From Pisaster brevispinus (taxonomy: Eukaryota; Echinodermata; Asteroidea; Forcipulatida; Asteriidae), in NCBI GenBank assembly GCA_023634235.1, contig JAMKCF010000041.1, forward strand, positions 744,001-808,000: 64,000 nt of DNA. The letters run 5' to 3'. Every line of letters starts with the position of its first letter. The stretch's first letter is position 1. Shown piece by piece: positions 10,401 through 22,400 of the stretch. The notes under the pieces are model-generated. The model was not told where the DNA came from and searched no databases. It saw nothing but the letters and a program-made list of their open reading frames with translations. A program made the position numbers and the translations under genes.

Positions 10401-13400
10401 GGAACCCAGACTTGCAAGCCATTTTCTGATATTTTCACGTCCCTTATCCCTACAAAAGGTGTATTTGACTTTGAGTTATCTTTAAATACTAACAGGTGAT
10501 GTGGATTGTGGTGTGGCAGGATTCTCACTGACAGACATCGGTTCCACTAACGGCTTAATCTTTGGTCCTCCTTCTGTGGATGAGGGAATCGATGTGAGTG
10601 ATGTTGGAGCCTTGTGTACAGTTGATGATATTCCTGCTAAGAAGCCAAGGGTAAGTCCAATCAGATCATCTACAATTTGGGGTTTACTAGAGTGGGATTT
10701 AAACCTATGTCCCCCTCCCCCCCGGATTAACTTGCTGGTGCTCTACCAACTGAGGCATCTAGCCTTTGTTGGCAGTCTCCCTATTTTGTCAATGTCTTTG
10801 TTCGGGGTGCCAGTCAGAAGCCATTCAAACTGCACAGCCATATAGCTGGGGATCACACCCATATAGCTGGTGATCACACCCATATAGCTGGTGATCACAC
10901 CCATATAGCTGGTGATCACACCCATATAGCTGGTGATCACACCCATATAGCTGGGGATCACACCCATATAGCTGGTGATCACACCCATATAGCTGGGGAT
11001 CACACCCATATAGCTGGTGATCACACCCATATAGCTGGTGATCACACCCATATAGCTGGTGATCACACCCATATAGCTGGTGATCACACCCATATAGCTG
11101 GGGATCACACCCATATAGCTGGTGATCACACCCATATAGCTGGGGATCACACCCATATAGCTGGTGATCACACCCATATAGCTGGTGATCACACCCATAT
11201 AGCTGGGGATCACACCCATATAGCTGGTGATCACACCCATATAGCTGGTGATCACACCCATATAGCTGGGGATCACACCCATATAGCTGGTGATCACACC
11301 CATATAGCTGGTGATCACACCCATATAGCTGGGGATCACACCCATATAGCTGGTGATCACACCCATATAGCTGGGGATCACACCCAAGTTCACAGTGCAA
11401 CCGGGGAAGCGGCAGCAGAGGGATCACTTTTAAGGGGATGTGACTTCCCTAGTTGTAACGGGTGTGAGCCCTGGCTGTACAACAGTTACAGCTTGATTGT
11501 AATTTTTCTGTTTGTTGTTGTTGCTGATCTCATGATTTGTTTTAAAGATTATCCTTGGCCTTGAAAGACTATCAATGGAGGTAAAAGGACAAAGGTTTGC
11601 TGTGATCAAATCTCTAGGTTTCCATGGTGATGGTGTTGGAGAGTATTGTCACGTTTTTGCAAACAAGTTAAGTCTCGATTTTGCAAAAAGGTATATTGCA
11701 TGAAAACGCTCCATTCTAAAATGTCATATATCGGCATGCACCTGTTTTGTGTAAGTGAGGTAAGATGCCTTGACAATTTCAAACTTGTGCGTAACTTCAG
11801 TGCTGTGTTGAGAGATGTTTTTGCACTGACACAACGATTAAAGATGACGAATAAATCCATTTCATTTGCAAAATTTCTGGAATTGTTTTCCATTTAAGGT
11901 GACCTCTAATCTTTTCTGGTGCTCAGGGTTTCATCTTTAGACCAAGGAGAGACCGATTCCCATTTTCACAAGTTTTCATGTGTTATTTTACCCCACATCC
12001 CTGAATGCCTGGCCTCCCGCCCCAATCCAACAAAATTGGCACCCCTTGGTTCCGCCACCATTGATTGGAATGTCACAACTACTAGGGCCTACTGCTGTAA
12101 TTTGAACAAACTTCATTGCTCCAACTCAAGAAAGTCTGGGCTTATTTTGTGGGACTACTATTTTTGATTGATTCGGATTTAACGTATTTAGAGACCTTGC
12201 TCCTGTCTTGAAGTTTAAAGTTTAAAGACAAACTTAGGCACAGGGGAGTAACACCCAGTCCACCGGGGTCCACCCACTCATGATATCGCCTGTTGAATGA
12301 TCTTTAATTTAAGCCCCATGGATTATTTCCCAGTCCAAACAGAAAACTCACCCACATCTTTGAAGTTTTGGGTGCCTCGATATCAAGGCCTTGCCAGCTT
12401 TGGCCGTGGGCCAACTTCCAAGGGCTTCCACTCTCTGCTCATATTGAGGTTTTATTATATCAATAACGAAATCTGCACAGAGCCATGAAGGGTCTACACC
12501 ACCCCCAGCCAGTTGTTTTGACACTACTGACCCATGTAACAGCGTGATTTCACAAGTGCGCAGGATGGAAAGTGGTGACTTCAAGAAATCAATCTCAACT
12601 TTTAAAGGGAAAGTGCAAAAGAAGGAACTTGTTTTTTTTATATATTAGAGGATTGCTTCATCCCAACCCACTTTGTCTTCAACCATGTGACAGTCTCATG
12701 TCTTCTGGTATTTAGCTGACAGCAGTTCTAATTAGGCCTTTAAAAAAGGAAAAAATGTTACGTTGGTGTAACGGGACAGAAAAAATAGGATAGGTAGGTA
12801 GGTTTTTTATTTTATTTATATTTTTTTAATTTTTATAAATTCCAGCAACGAAAATTGCATGTTTTAATGACATTGTTTAAGCCTGTGCAAAACATTGTGC
12901 AAACAAAACATTGTGCACTCCGAAGTTCCACGCGAGCTATCATCATACAATTGAAGAGAAACGGTCAGAAATGGTTTCAAACAATCTTATAACTAATTTC
13001 TATAGATTTTAATTATTATTTTTCTTCCCTAAATAAAAAAATACCCAGGGTAGGCTGTATTTTTAGGGTCGGTCGGGTTTAAGCCAACATAACATTTTTC
13101 TTTTTTGTTATTGCCTTATTGGGGTTGCTGGTGTTTGGGTTGAGAACGTTTTCATTTTTTTTCAAAATTACAGCTACTTGCAATTTAAAAAGAGGAAACT
13201 GCATTGGACTTGACTATTTTGTCGAGTTGGTTTGTTTTATATTTTTGGGTTGAACAAAGACAAATTTACTACAGCGGGATTTTAACCTGTGAACTCTGGA
13301 TTAACACGCCGGCACTCTACCAACTGAGCTATCCAGCCCTAGTGTTGGCGGTCTCCCTATTTTGTCAATATCTTTGTGGTTTATTACTTGGGGTTTTATT

Positions 13401-16400
13401 TGGCACACAAACCAAGAAAATAAGAAAACAAAACAAATCAGAGGAAATCAGCTGATCCGACCAGAAGTTGAATGCCTGAAACTAAAACTAAAATTAGCAT
13501 AAAGCTGCAGTGAATGTAACAAGCAATCAAATTAATTTTAAATCTAGATGAATTTTTTAAAAGTCTACTTTCGATTTAATCGATTGCTTGTCAAATGAAA
13601 GAATTTAAGTCCTGGAATTCAAAAAAACCATTGTGTTAGAATTTCTAACATGGTTTTTACTTGACACAGAATCCAGCACTTCCCCAAATCCCACCTTCAC
13701 TGAGTATTTATCAGGCCTTTCATGAAAATGTGAGAATATGTGTTTAAAGAAACCCTTGTTTGCGAGATATTAGACCACTCAAACAGGGTTAGTCCTTCAC
13801 TTTTTTAGTGACAAGTGTGCAGTACCACATAGCTTGTCATTTCAATGGTCTGCCAGCATTTTCACAAGTCCATATTTCATATTAGATATGAATGCTTTTC
13901 AACACTGGACTAGCCAGCCAGCAGCCGATTTCACGAAACGCTAGGATTAATCCTATCTCGAGTTAGGACGAGTAACTAGTCCTAAACTTAGGATCAATCT
14001 TAAGGTTTGCATGTTACAGTGCAAGGCTGGGACTCGTCCTAAGTCCTAAGATTAATCCTAAGTTAGGAAGAGTTTGGTGAAATCGACGGCAGAACTCTTT
14101 GAGAGAGTTTTGACTGGTCCTCATGTATTTTAATTAACATTTTGGCCAGCGCACCACTGAAAGGAAGAACGCTTTCGATGATTTGAAGATTTTGAAACAT
14201 GATGCAGTCTTCGGTTAGTTGTATAGTTAGCTGTTAAGAAGAAAGTGCTCAATCTTTTCTCTTGCAGTTTCAGTTTTATAAGTGAGTTTTTGTTGACTTA
14301 AGACTTTCTGTTTCCTTTTCTCTGCTTGTTGTTGTAATAATTAATTCAAAGGCGATTCGCCTGAGTGATTACTAATGATAAAAAAAATAAATAAATAATC
14401 AAACAAAATCTGAAAATGTATTTTTATGGGTTGGTATTGGTACCGATGGGAGACCTTTTGGGACACTACGTGGCAGCAGACTTACCAGGTAAATCCATTC
14501 TTTTCAGAAATGTGTGCATGCTCAGAACTACCTGAACAAAGGAAATTAATTTGGTATGCAAACGCATTGTGCCACTCAGCATTCTGGAGTCTCCCATTGT
14601 CCTAAAAATGAATAAGTCCTGGCAGTCTGTTTTAATCCAGAATGTTTAACATTATTTCTTGGTTACCAACCAATTTTACCAATCTCTGGTAGTCTGTTTT
14701 ATTTCAGACTGGTTAACACCTTTTTTAGTTACTGGCACCAGCTATTATTGAGACTCCCTGAATATCAGTTCAGCAAATAAGTAAAATGTTCCGATCACAA
14801 AGCTCTCCTTAAATGATGTCAAGTCAACAAAGCTGCCTCATCTCAGATTCTGGTCACTGGTAAACTTCCTGTACCAGTTTGTTTTGGCTGATTTTCAATA
14901 TTTACGAGCCAAACCCCCTAGGAAATGAATCACATGGTGTATTTTTGTAAAGGTCAAAGGATAATCACAACTTAACAAAAGCCCACAGTAAGGAAAAAAA
15001 ACCCAAATCAGCACATTGCCACAACAGCACAATGGATCTAAAGGAACCACTGTGGAAAGCTTTGTCAGTTTTTTCTTTTCTCATTTCGTTCAGAGTTTTT
15101 TCAGAGTTTTAATAAAGCAAAGCCTAGAATCCTGTGAATGGTTAAGTCATGTGATAAAGCATTGCCAAGTCTTACTGACAATATATTATACAGGCTTATC
15201 CAAGGATTTCTGCTCCTGGTAACTGGAGGCCCAGTTAAAGGTTTCTGGGCTATTGAAAAGAAGTTTTTCCATATAAAAATTCAGTTTAAAGATACTATAC
15301 AGGATTTGTAGAGCTGTCAAAATAGTCGCAGACAGTGTTTATGTTTTGTGTGATCAACCATATACATGAAATAACAAAACTGTCACAATATTTCACAGCA
15401 AACAATGGTTTTAGTACGAGCTTTTTACTCGGTAAACTTTCAGACTAAAATTAAACAATGATGTTGTTTATCCTTACCAGTCCTGTACGATACTTTTGAA
15501 AACAGTGTTCTATGGATGAATAGGATTTGAACTCCGACCTTTTTTTAACCATCTATCTGGTGAATTTATTCAAATTTATTCACACATTCTGCTTGAATTT
15601 AGGCGAGCAACCTCTGATCAGCTGATCAACCTATTTCCTCTTTATTAATTGTCAAAGAAAACTGAAACTTAGAGCTTTTGAAAGAGACTCTGCTAAGGTC
15701 AAAGGTCAGGTTGTTATTGACAGCTAATTCTATTTTTCAAAACCGAAATTCTGTAAATTGTTTTGTAGGCTCAGTCTCTTCTCTCATGATTAAAATGGCC
15801 GGTCAAGAAAATATCTGTCCGTTTAATATTCTTGTATGAGAGTACTTTTAAATCGGAAGTTTTTACTTTTACTTTGTTCTTATGGATTAGTTCTGTAGGC
15901 CTACCACCATCACCAACCCCCAACCCAAATCACTTCAAATGATGAGTTAGGATTTAGGAAATGTCTGAACAATTTGGGTTTTAATAAATAAAAATTGACT
16001 AAAGTAGGATTTGAACCATCAACCTTCGGCTTAACGTGCTGGTGTTCTACTAATTGAACAATAGGTTTACAGGAAACGTAAAGATATTTGTACATGGCCA
16101 GTTGTGTGTGGATAATTACACATCATAAGGTCAGGTGAATATCTGCCCTGTCACAGTGTCACCCCCTCATTGATTTAGTGTAAACAAACCCTTAATTAGA
16201 ATGGTACAGCCTTTGTAGTAAGCCAAACATGATAGGGCGTGTAGCTGTAAATCCTGGTCCAAGGGCAACAGGAGGGGTGCAAGTCCGTGGTTGTTATCGA
16301 GGGGTTAGATGGATATGTTTTTTCCCTTTTGGGGGGGGGGGGTGGGAGGGATGGTTTGACTCAGTGATTATTAAAGTATAGGCCCTGGATTGAGGATGGA

Positions 16401-19400
16401 TCAAATGCCACAGCTGGAGTAGGTAGGAACATATGAACAGAAGGTTCTTTGTGTTTCAGGTATTTCATCATTGATATAAAAATAGAAATAAGGGTGGACA
16501 TAATGATGTCATGGAGTATTGTGAAGATCAGGGTTGGTAACAAGGCAAGTATCCCCCAAATTGTTGATATAATCAAAGAAAACAACCCTTTACTTAAATG
16601 GATGAATTGGTGGATAAATATCAATCTTCCTAACTGAGACAATTGTCTTTGATTTCTTCTCAAGTGAGTTTGGTAATCACTCTTAAAATTGGCGGCAATA
16701 AAAAATTACTTGGTGAGAAGTACAGCAGCTTTCGATTGTATCTATAAAGCATTTTTAGATTCATTTCACTTTGAAGTAATGTGGTTATGGAAAAAGATAT
16801 CAGTTTTTATCCCAACAAATTTTTAAACGTTTATGTCAGAAACAATTCTCAGATTGTGTATTCCAATTGCGGATTATTCTCCCTGTGTGAACAAAACCAC
16901 TCCGGATTTTCAGCGATATCTCAAAAACGCTACCACCTTTTGAAATGAAATTTTCACAGGTTAGTTTTATTGTATATATCTAAATTTATAAAGGATTTAA
17001 ACAATCGAACGGTTCCAAAACCAAAGGTAAACATTCCCTTTAAAAACAAGATGAAAACACATTTTGCTTGTATTTAGTACATCATAATTTACAAAGCAAT
17101 AAGATAAAATCAAATGTTAACATTTTTCTTGACATTGTAACACAGACCCAGACAAAAACATTTTACACTATTAACAATCTTTGCACTTTTTTGTAATAAA
17201 AATAAATCATGTAAAAAATGTAAATTTGTGTTAACGACCATTAAAATAGTACATTACAACTTGCATGGTATTGAAAACCAAAACCAAATACCAGTTGATT
17301 GTAGATTTGTTTCATTTCATGCCCTCTGCTGTAATATCTAGAGCACAGCCCAGAGGGGGGAAACCAATAAAGTAAACAGCATCATAACAACACTTAAAAG
17401 CCTAAAAAGATGCATGTTTGGTGTAAAGGGCCAAGGGTACATAGGACGGATAAGGTGTTTTTTTTCTTCCTAATATGCTTAAAATTCCAAGGCCCATGTG
17501 TTTTGCTGGTACAACACATTTTGGACTTAAGTTGATGTATTGGTGAAGGTAGGATTTTATTTTAACCCCTTTTTACAGTATTTTTTATGAGGACATTTTC
17601 TTTTCCTGTCCAAAAAATAATTTCACAAACTGGGGTCAGTCATGATACCCCAAACAAATTTTTTGTTTTAAATGTCAAGACCTAATGGGGGTAAGTGACA
17701 GTTGTTGGAAGAGCCCCAGGGGCTGTTAAAAGCAGGTGTTTATATGGAGGTTCTGTGAGATAGTCATGTACTCTGTACATATTGTGTACTCTGTACATGC
17801 TTGTGTATAGTACCTGCACTGCTACTTGTTATTGATATCTGAGTGATCCCAAACATATGTTGGAAAAAAGATGAAAAGACTTTGTATTTTATGCCATGAA
17901 TAGTTTAAAGGGACTCTCGCCTCCCACTACCAAAACATACTATTGTATAGAGTTCATTTATTTTCTCTCAGTTAATTTTTCTGGTTTACTGCGCCATGAG
18001 CATCTTTTGTGATGGATACCGGTGCATTATAAATAGTCATATTTTTTTTATATTATAACTGTGACCTGCTCAAGCATTGGTTAACGAGCACTGCAGTTGA
18101 TAACCACCAGCCTTTCTCCATAATAGGCATACTGCACTTTAAACAAATTTTTGAGAAATACTCTTCTTCTTCTTATTACTATTTCTGGTTTATTAAAAGA
18201 ATGTATTTGTTGCCCAGGGGCGAAATTGCTACAAAGTTTACAATTTCTGCTAGGGTCAAAACGTCAGGCCACTAACTACTTTTTTGCAAGTTTTATTTTC
18301 CTGTATTTTGTTACTTAGCTATTTAAACAGTTAACAATTCTCCAAATGGAAATATTTTTTGAGGTACTTCTTAAAAAGGTTTGTGAAGTTTTTGTGGTAA
18401 TTAAGTCAACCTGTCAGACTCATGTGGAGTGAAAATCACTGAAACGAAACATGTCTTGATAAGGCCTTTTCACACTACCTCCATTTCGAACCGCGTTGAA
18501 ACCTACCCGGGTCCTCTCCGGTTCAGCCTCGCTTCTTTTCGACACGGATCAGAGATAAGCAACATTCACACTGGTCTTTACGTGAACCGGCTAATGCATG
18601 AACCGTATAACGAAAAATGGTCCCTGCCAGAGTTGATTTCTATCCGGCTAGAGCATGCTACCCGGATCGGAGGCGGGTTGAAATTTTTACAGTGTGAAAC
18701 GGGGTGAACAAAATCTCCGGTTCGGAACCGGTTCTGACCCTGAGATTTTGGACAGTGTGAAAAGGCCTATAATGTGGGTCCATCAAACCAATACAGTTAT
18801 CTTGTTTCCTCGTAAACAAACATGATAAGGAGTAATGGCAACAACTGTAAATAGGATTTGAAACTTTGCATGGTGGAAGTATAACTAAGTAAGGCTTGCG
18901 GTAACACCATGTGGAAATCTCTTTTGAGTAGTGTAGGTTCTTCAGAACCTACACTACTCAAAAGAAGAGATTTCCACATGGTGTTACTGCAATTAGTTAA
19001 CAACTGTAAAATCAAAACCAAAATATGATGATTTGAGTTCATTTCAAAGAGCTCCCAATTAGTTACAAAGCCACCAGTGGACTTGCTCCACAATACATCA
19101 CTCTTCTTTTAAAACTCACTGTCTTCAAATAATTTTCTTCTGCAACTCCAAGTCCCAATTGGCAACTGAAAGGGTCGCAAGATTTGACCTACTTCTACTC
19201 ACCCAAAAAGGGTCAAAGTAAAGGTCGTATCCTGAATTGATATTTTCGAAAGTTTTCCATGTTAATATAATATCTGTGTATCTAAAAAAGATATCTGCTT
19301 TATGCTATTGAAAGCTGCTATACTTATAACCAAGTATGTTTTTATTGCCATTATTTTTTTGAGTAATTCCCCTTAAGTGGATTAACACAATACATAGAGT

Positions 19401-22400
19401 CAGTTATAAACAATGCTGAATGCACTTGTGCCTTATAAGCAAGCTTCTGAAAATGTCAGCTCGGATTTTTAATGGTAAAGAGTTCCAGAATTTGGGGGCG
19501 GATACTGAAAAGGCCATAGGATGTGGTTGTTTTAGGTACAGTTTTAGAAGAAGTTTGTTTGTAGATCAAAGATATAGGGTACAGGAAGAAACTGTGAAAA
19601 TGATTTTTAAAAACTGTAGTTCAATATGCTCAAGTGTGATCTCTGATAACATTTTGTTTAAAAATTACAAGGAACGCCGTGAAAAAAACCCATGCAGGTT
19701 TCAGTTTCATTTCTAAACGCATTGTAAATCATAACAAATGTAGCCTACTATCTGACATGAAGTTGCTGTGGCTGTGAGGCAGATACATTCCATTTCCCAT
19801 GAACGCCTCCACCCCTCAAACCAATTCAATCATAAATGTATTTGTGATTGAGCACAAATGTTTCTGAATACAGCAGCTCAACAATTCATTTGTAGCACTC
19901 TGGGAAACATGGATGAATCAAGTATTCTTGCCAACATTTGACCTCATTTGGGTATTTCTATTAAAGTAGAAAGTGGAAAAGTTCCAAGCTGTGGGGCAGG
20001 TGCAGTTACGTAATTGCTGTTATGCCATCAAAGAAAGACCTTGGTCAGTGTAATCATGGAGCTATAGCTCCATGGTGTAATTTATACAGCATGCTTTGCT
20101 CTTATGAATACCAGAGAGGGAGTAAGCCTTTTTTTTTTTTTTGATGGATTGGGCCTCTGGGCCCCATTTCATAGAGTTACATATCAGAAAATATTATTTA
20201 ACAATTTTCTGCTTTCCTGAAATTAGCAGGATACCAGTCACAAATGGTACATGCGACATTGGGCGGTAACCTTATTATTCTTGTAAGCATGATTTTGTTG
20301 TGCTTAGCTAATGTTTGTGCTTAAAGGGGCACTTTCGTCGCGATCACAGTGAGGCTGGGGCCAGACACTAAATTCTGAACTCACATCCAGTTTCTGCACA
20401 CGCGCGCATAATAACAATGACACAGCACCCTTTAAAGCTTTTGTTGTGATGTGATGATCAACAGCGACATCAGACCTGAAAATGGTTTAACTTACCCGCC
20501 ACAACCCCATAAGAGAGACAATTAACAAAACTTGGGGGTAGATGTGTGGGGGTTGATTATTCATCAACTCTTTAAATGTGGTCTCTGACCAGGCGGCCAA
20601 ATTGACCAGGCAGCGAATGGTCAGACCCAGAATGGTCAGGCAGCCAGTTGAACAGTCAGCCAGATTGACTGTATAAAGTGCAGGTGAAAACTTGGTGAAC
20701 ACTTAGCCATTAGCCATCCAGTCCTTAAACAGGTCACTGCCATGGTCAGAATGCCCAGTTTCTTGGCCCAGTTGAAACGGTGACCTTGCCAAGCTCCGCT
20801 GATGAAAATGCCAATGAAAAAGTATTTCTTGAAGTCAAGCCCACAGGAAGGGGTTCAGATGACAAAGTGGGGCAAACTCTTCCCCAGGCTGAGGAAAGGA
20901 AGTTTGTAGTAGTTCTTGGAATTATCTGGAAACTGAGTCACAAAGATTTGCTTCAATTCAACCCTAGGGCGGAAGGGAAGGAACCCAATGGTGACTAAGA
21001 CCCTCAGCTTAAATTAAAAATAATAATTCAATTCAGCGGTGTGAGTCCAGATGATCTAAGAGTCAAAACATGGGGAGTGGTTGAGGAGCTAATAATAGAT
21101 CCCAGTGGATGCTTGTTGAACTTGACTGGATTCCTGATGACTGTGTAGTTGATCTACAGTGATGTAAACATTGAACCTCTGCAAAGAGTCCAGTTGGTAC
21201 AGATGCATTGGACAGGTAGCAATAACTTATTTTCCTGGCCACCCAAGAGTTTGTCATGAAATGGTGGTTCCATGCTTTAGAGGCTGATTGTGTACATGTA
21301 TAACAATAGTTGACCCTGACAGACAGGTGGACAGAATGAACAGGTGGACAGAATGAACAAGTGGACAAAATGAACAGGTAGACAAAATGAACAGGTAGAC
21401 AGAATAATGGACAGGTAGACAGAACAAACAGGTAGAGAGAATGAACAGGGTGACAGAATGAACAGGTGGGCAGAAGGAACAGGTCGACAGAATGAACAGG
21501 TAGACAGAATGGACGAGTGTAAAGAATAAACAGATGGACAGAATAAAAAGTTTGTTATAGATCTGTGCTGGTAAAGAGGAAAAGCTGCCTTTGAAAGTCA
21601 TTTATACTGGAGAAGTGACCATCATATGATGGCCACAAATGACAGGTTGGTGAATGGCTCAGAAAAATATTCTCCAGTTTGACCACTATAAAAAAAGCTG
21701 TTGCCACTAGCCATCTTGTCATGCTGACCACCATGTCTGCTTGGCAAAGTGAAGTATTTTTTTTCAAGGGTGTTTCAAAAGCAAACTTGTTCTTGTTTTT
21801 GTTTTTTTCAACTTGGAGAACTGTAAATAGACCATGTTACCTTTGTTTACAAAACGAGTGACCATGTACATTCCAGGGCCTTTCTGGAAGGCAAGATAAT
21901 ACACCATGTATATGGGAAATTTTACATTTTGTGTCATGCACATAAATTCAAAAATTTTGAAAACAATGACTGAACAAATTTTGAGAAGTGCCCCTTTATC
22001 AAACAAAACTTCATAAAACTCAGACAGTGCAATCTATGGATGATGTTTATATATGTTTTTCCATCGAGCTGTGTACAGATCCCAGTGGGAAGTCCAGGCT
22101 CTGTCTGTGGCTCTTTTGTAAACATGTGATGTTACAGGTCGCATTGTCTATACAGTCAGATACTGATTTTTGTAAATTCAAGTTTATAATGCGAAGTTGA
22201 CAGCCAGATCTTGGGTTACACCACAAAGTAATGAAATGCAAATAAAATTGTCTAAGTTTTACCTCTTGAAATTTAAGAAACTGGATCTTTAAAAATTTTT
22301 AAATTAAAATTTTACTTTTGACCCTTTGGCCCTAAAGTGTGTGTGAGTGTATTTTTACTAGTTATTATACTTTTATCATTGTTAAATAACCATTTCAGCA

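Larger units (their letters stand above)
7457..10495. other. Intron 1 of gene 1
   Basis: This intron of about 3.0 kb is defined by GTAAGT at 7457 and AACAG ending at 10495. It has a foldback at 7659, a TGGGAGA-ended element at 8003 and a dispersed repeat just before exon B. From 8100 to 10190 I see nothing beyond AT-rich sequence. Confidence 0.8.

Noticed and set aside
10169..10528. Minus-strand 119-codon open frame
   Set aside because: It overlaps exon B antisense and lies mostly in a dispersed repeat whose other copy does not keep the frame.
10743..11427. Two long minus-strand open frames (216 and 200 codons) with 7-residue repeats
   Set aside because: They exist only because the 21-bp unit is divisible by three and lacks stops in these frames; both overlap each other and a SINE, and the array is intronic.
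11555..11579. Micro-exon after TTTTAAAG and before GTAAAA
   Set aside because: Exons B and C already join in phase, the encoded peptide matches nothing in the family, and the donor is weak.
18429..18707. 92-codon plus-strand open frame
   Set aside because: It lies within a MITE with clear inverted ends and shows no domain.
21254..21601. Cys-rich secreted-looking open frame on the minus strand
   Set aside because: It is a reading of the 17-bp minisatellite.
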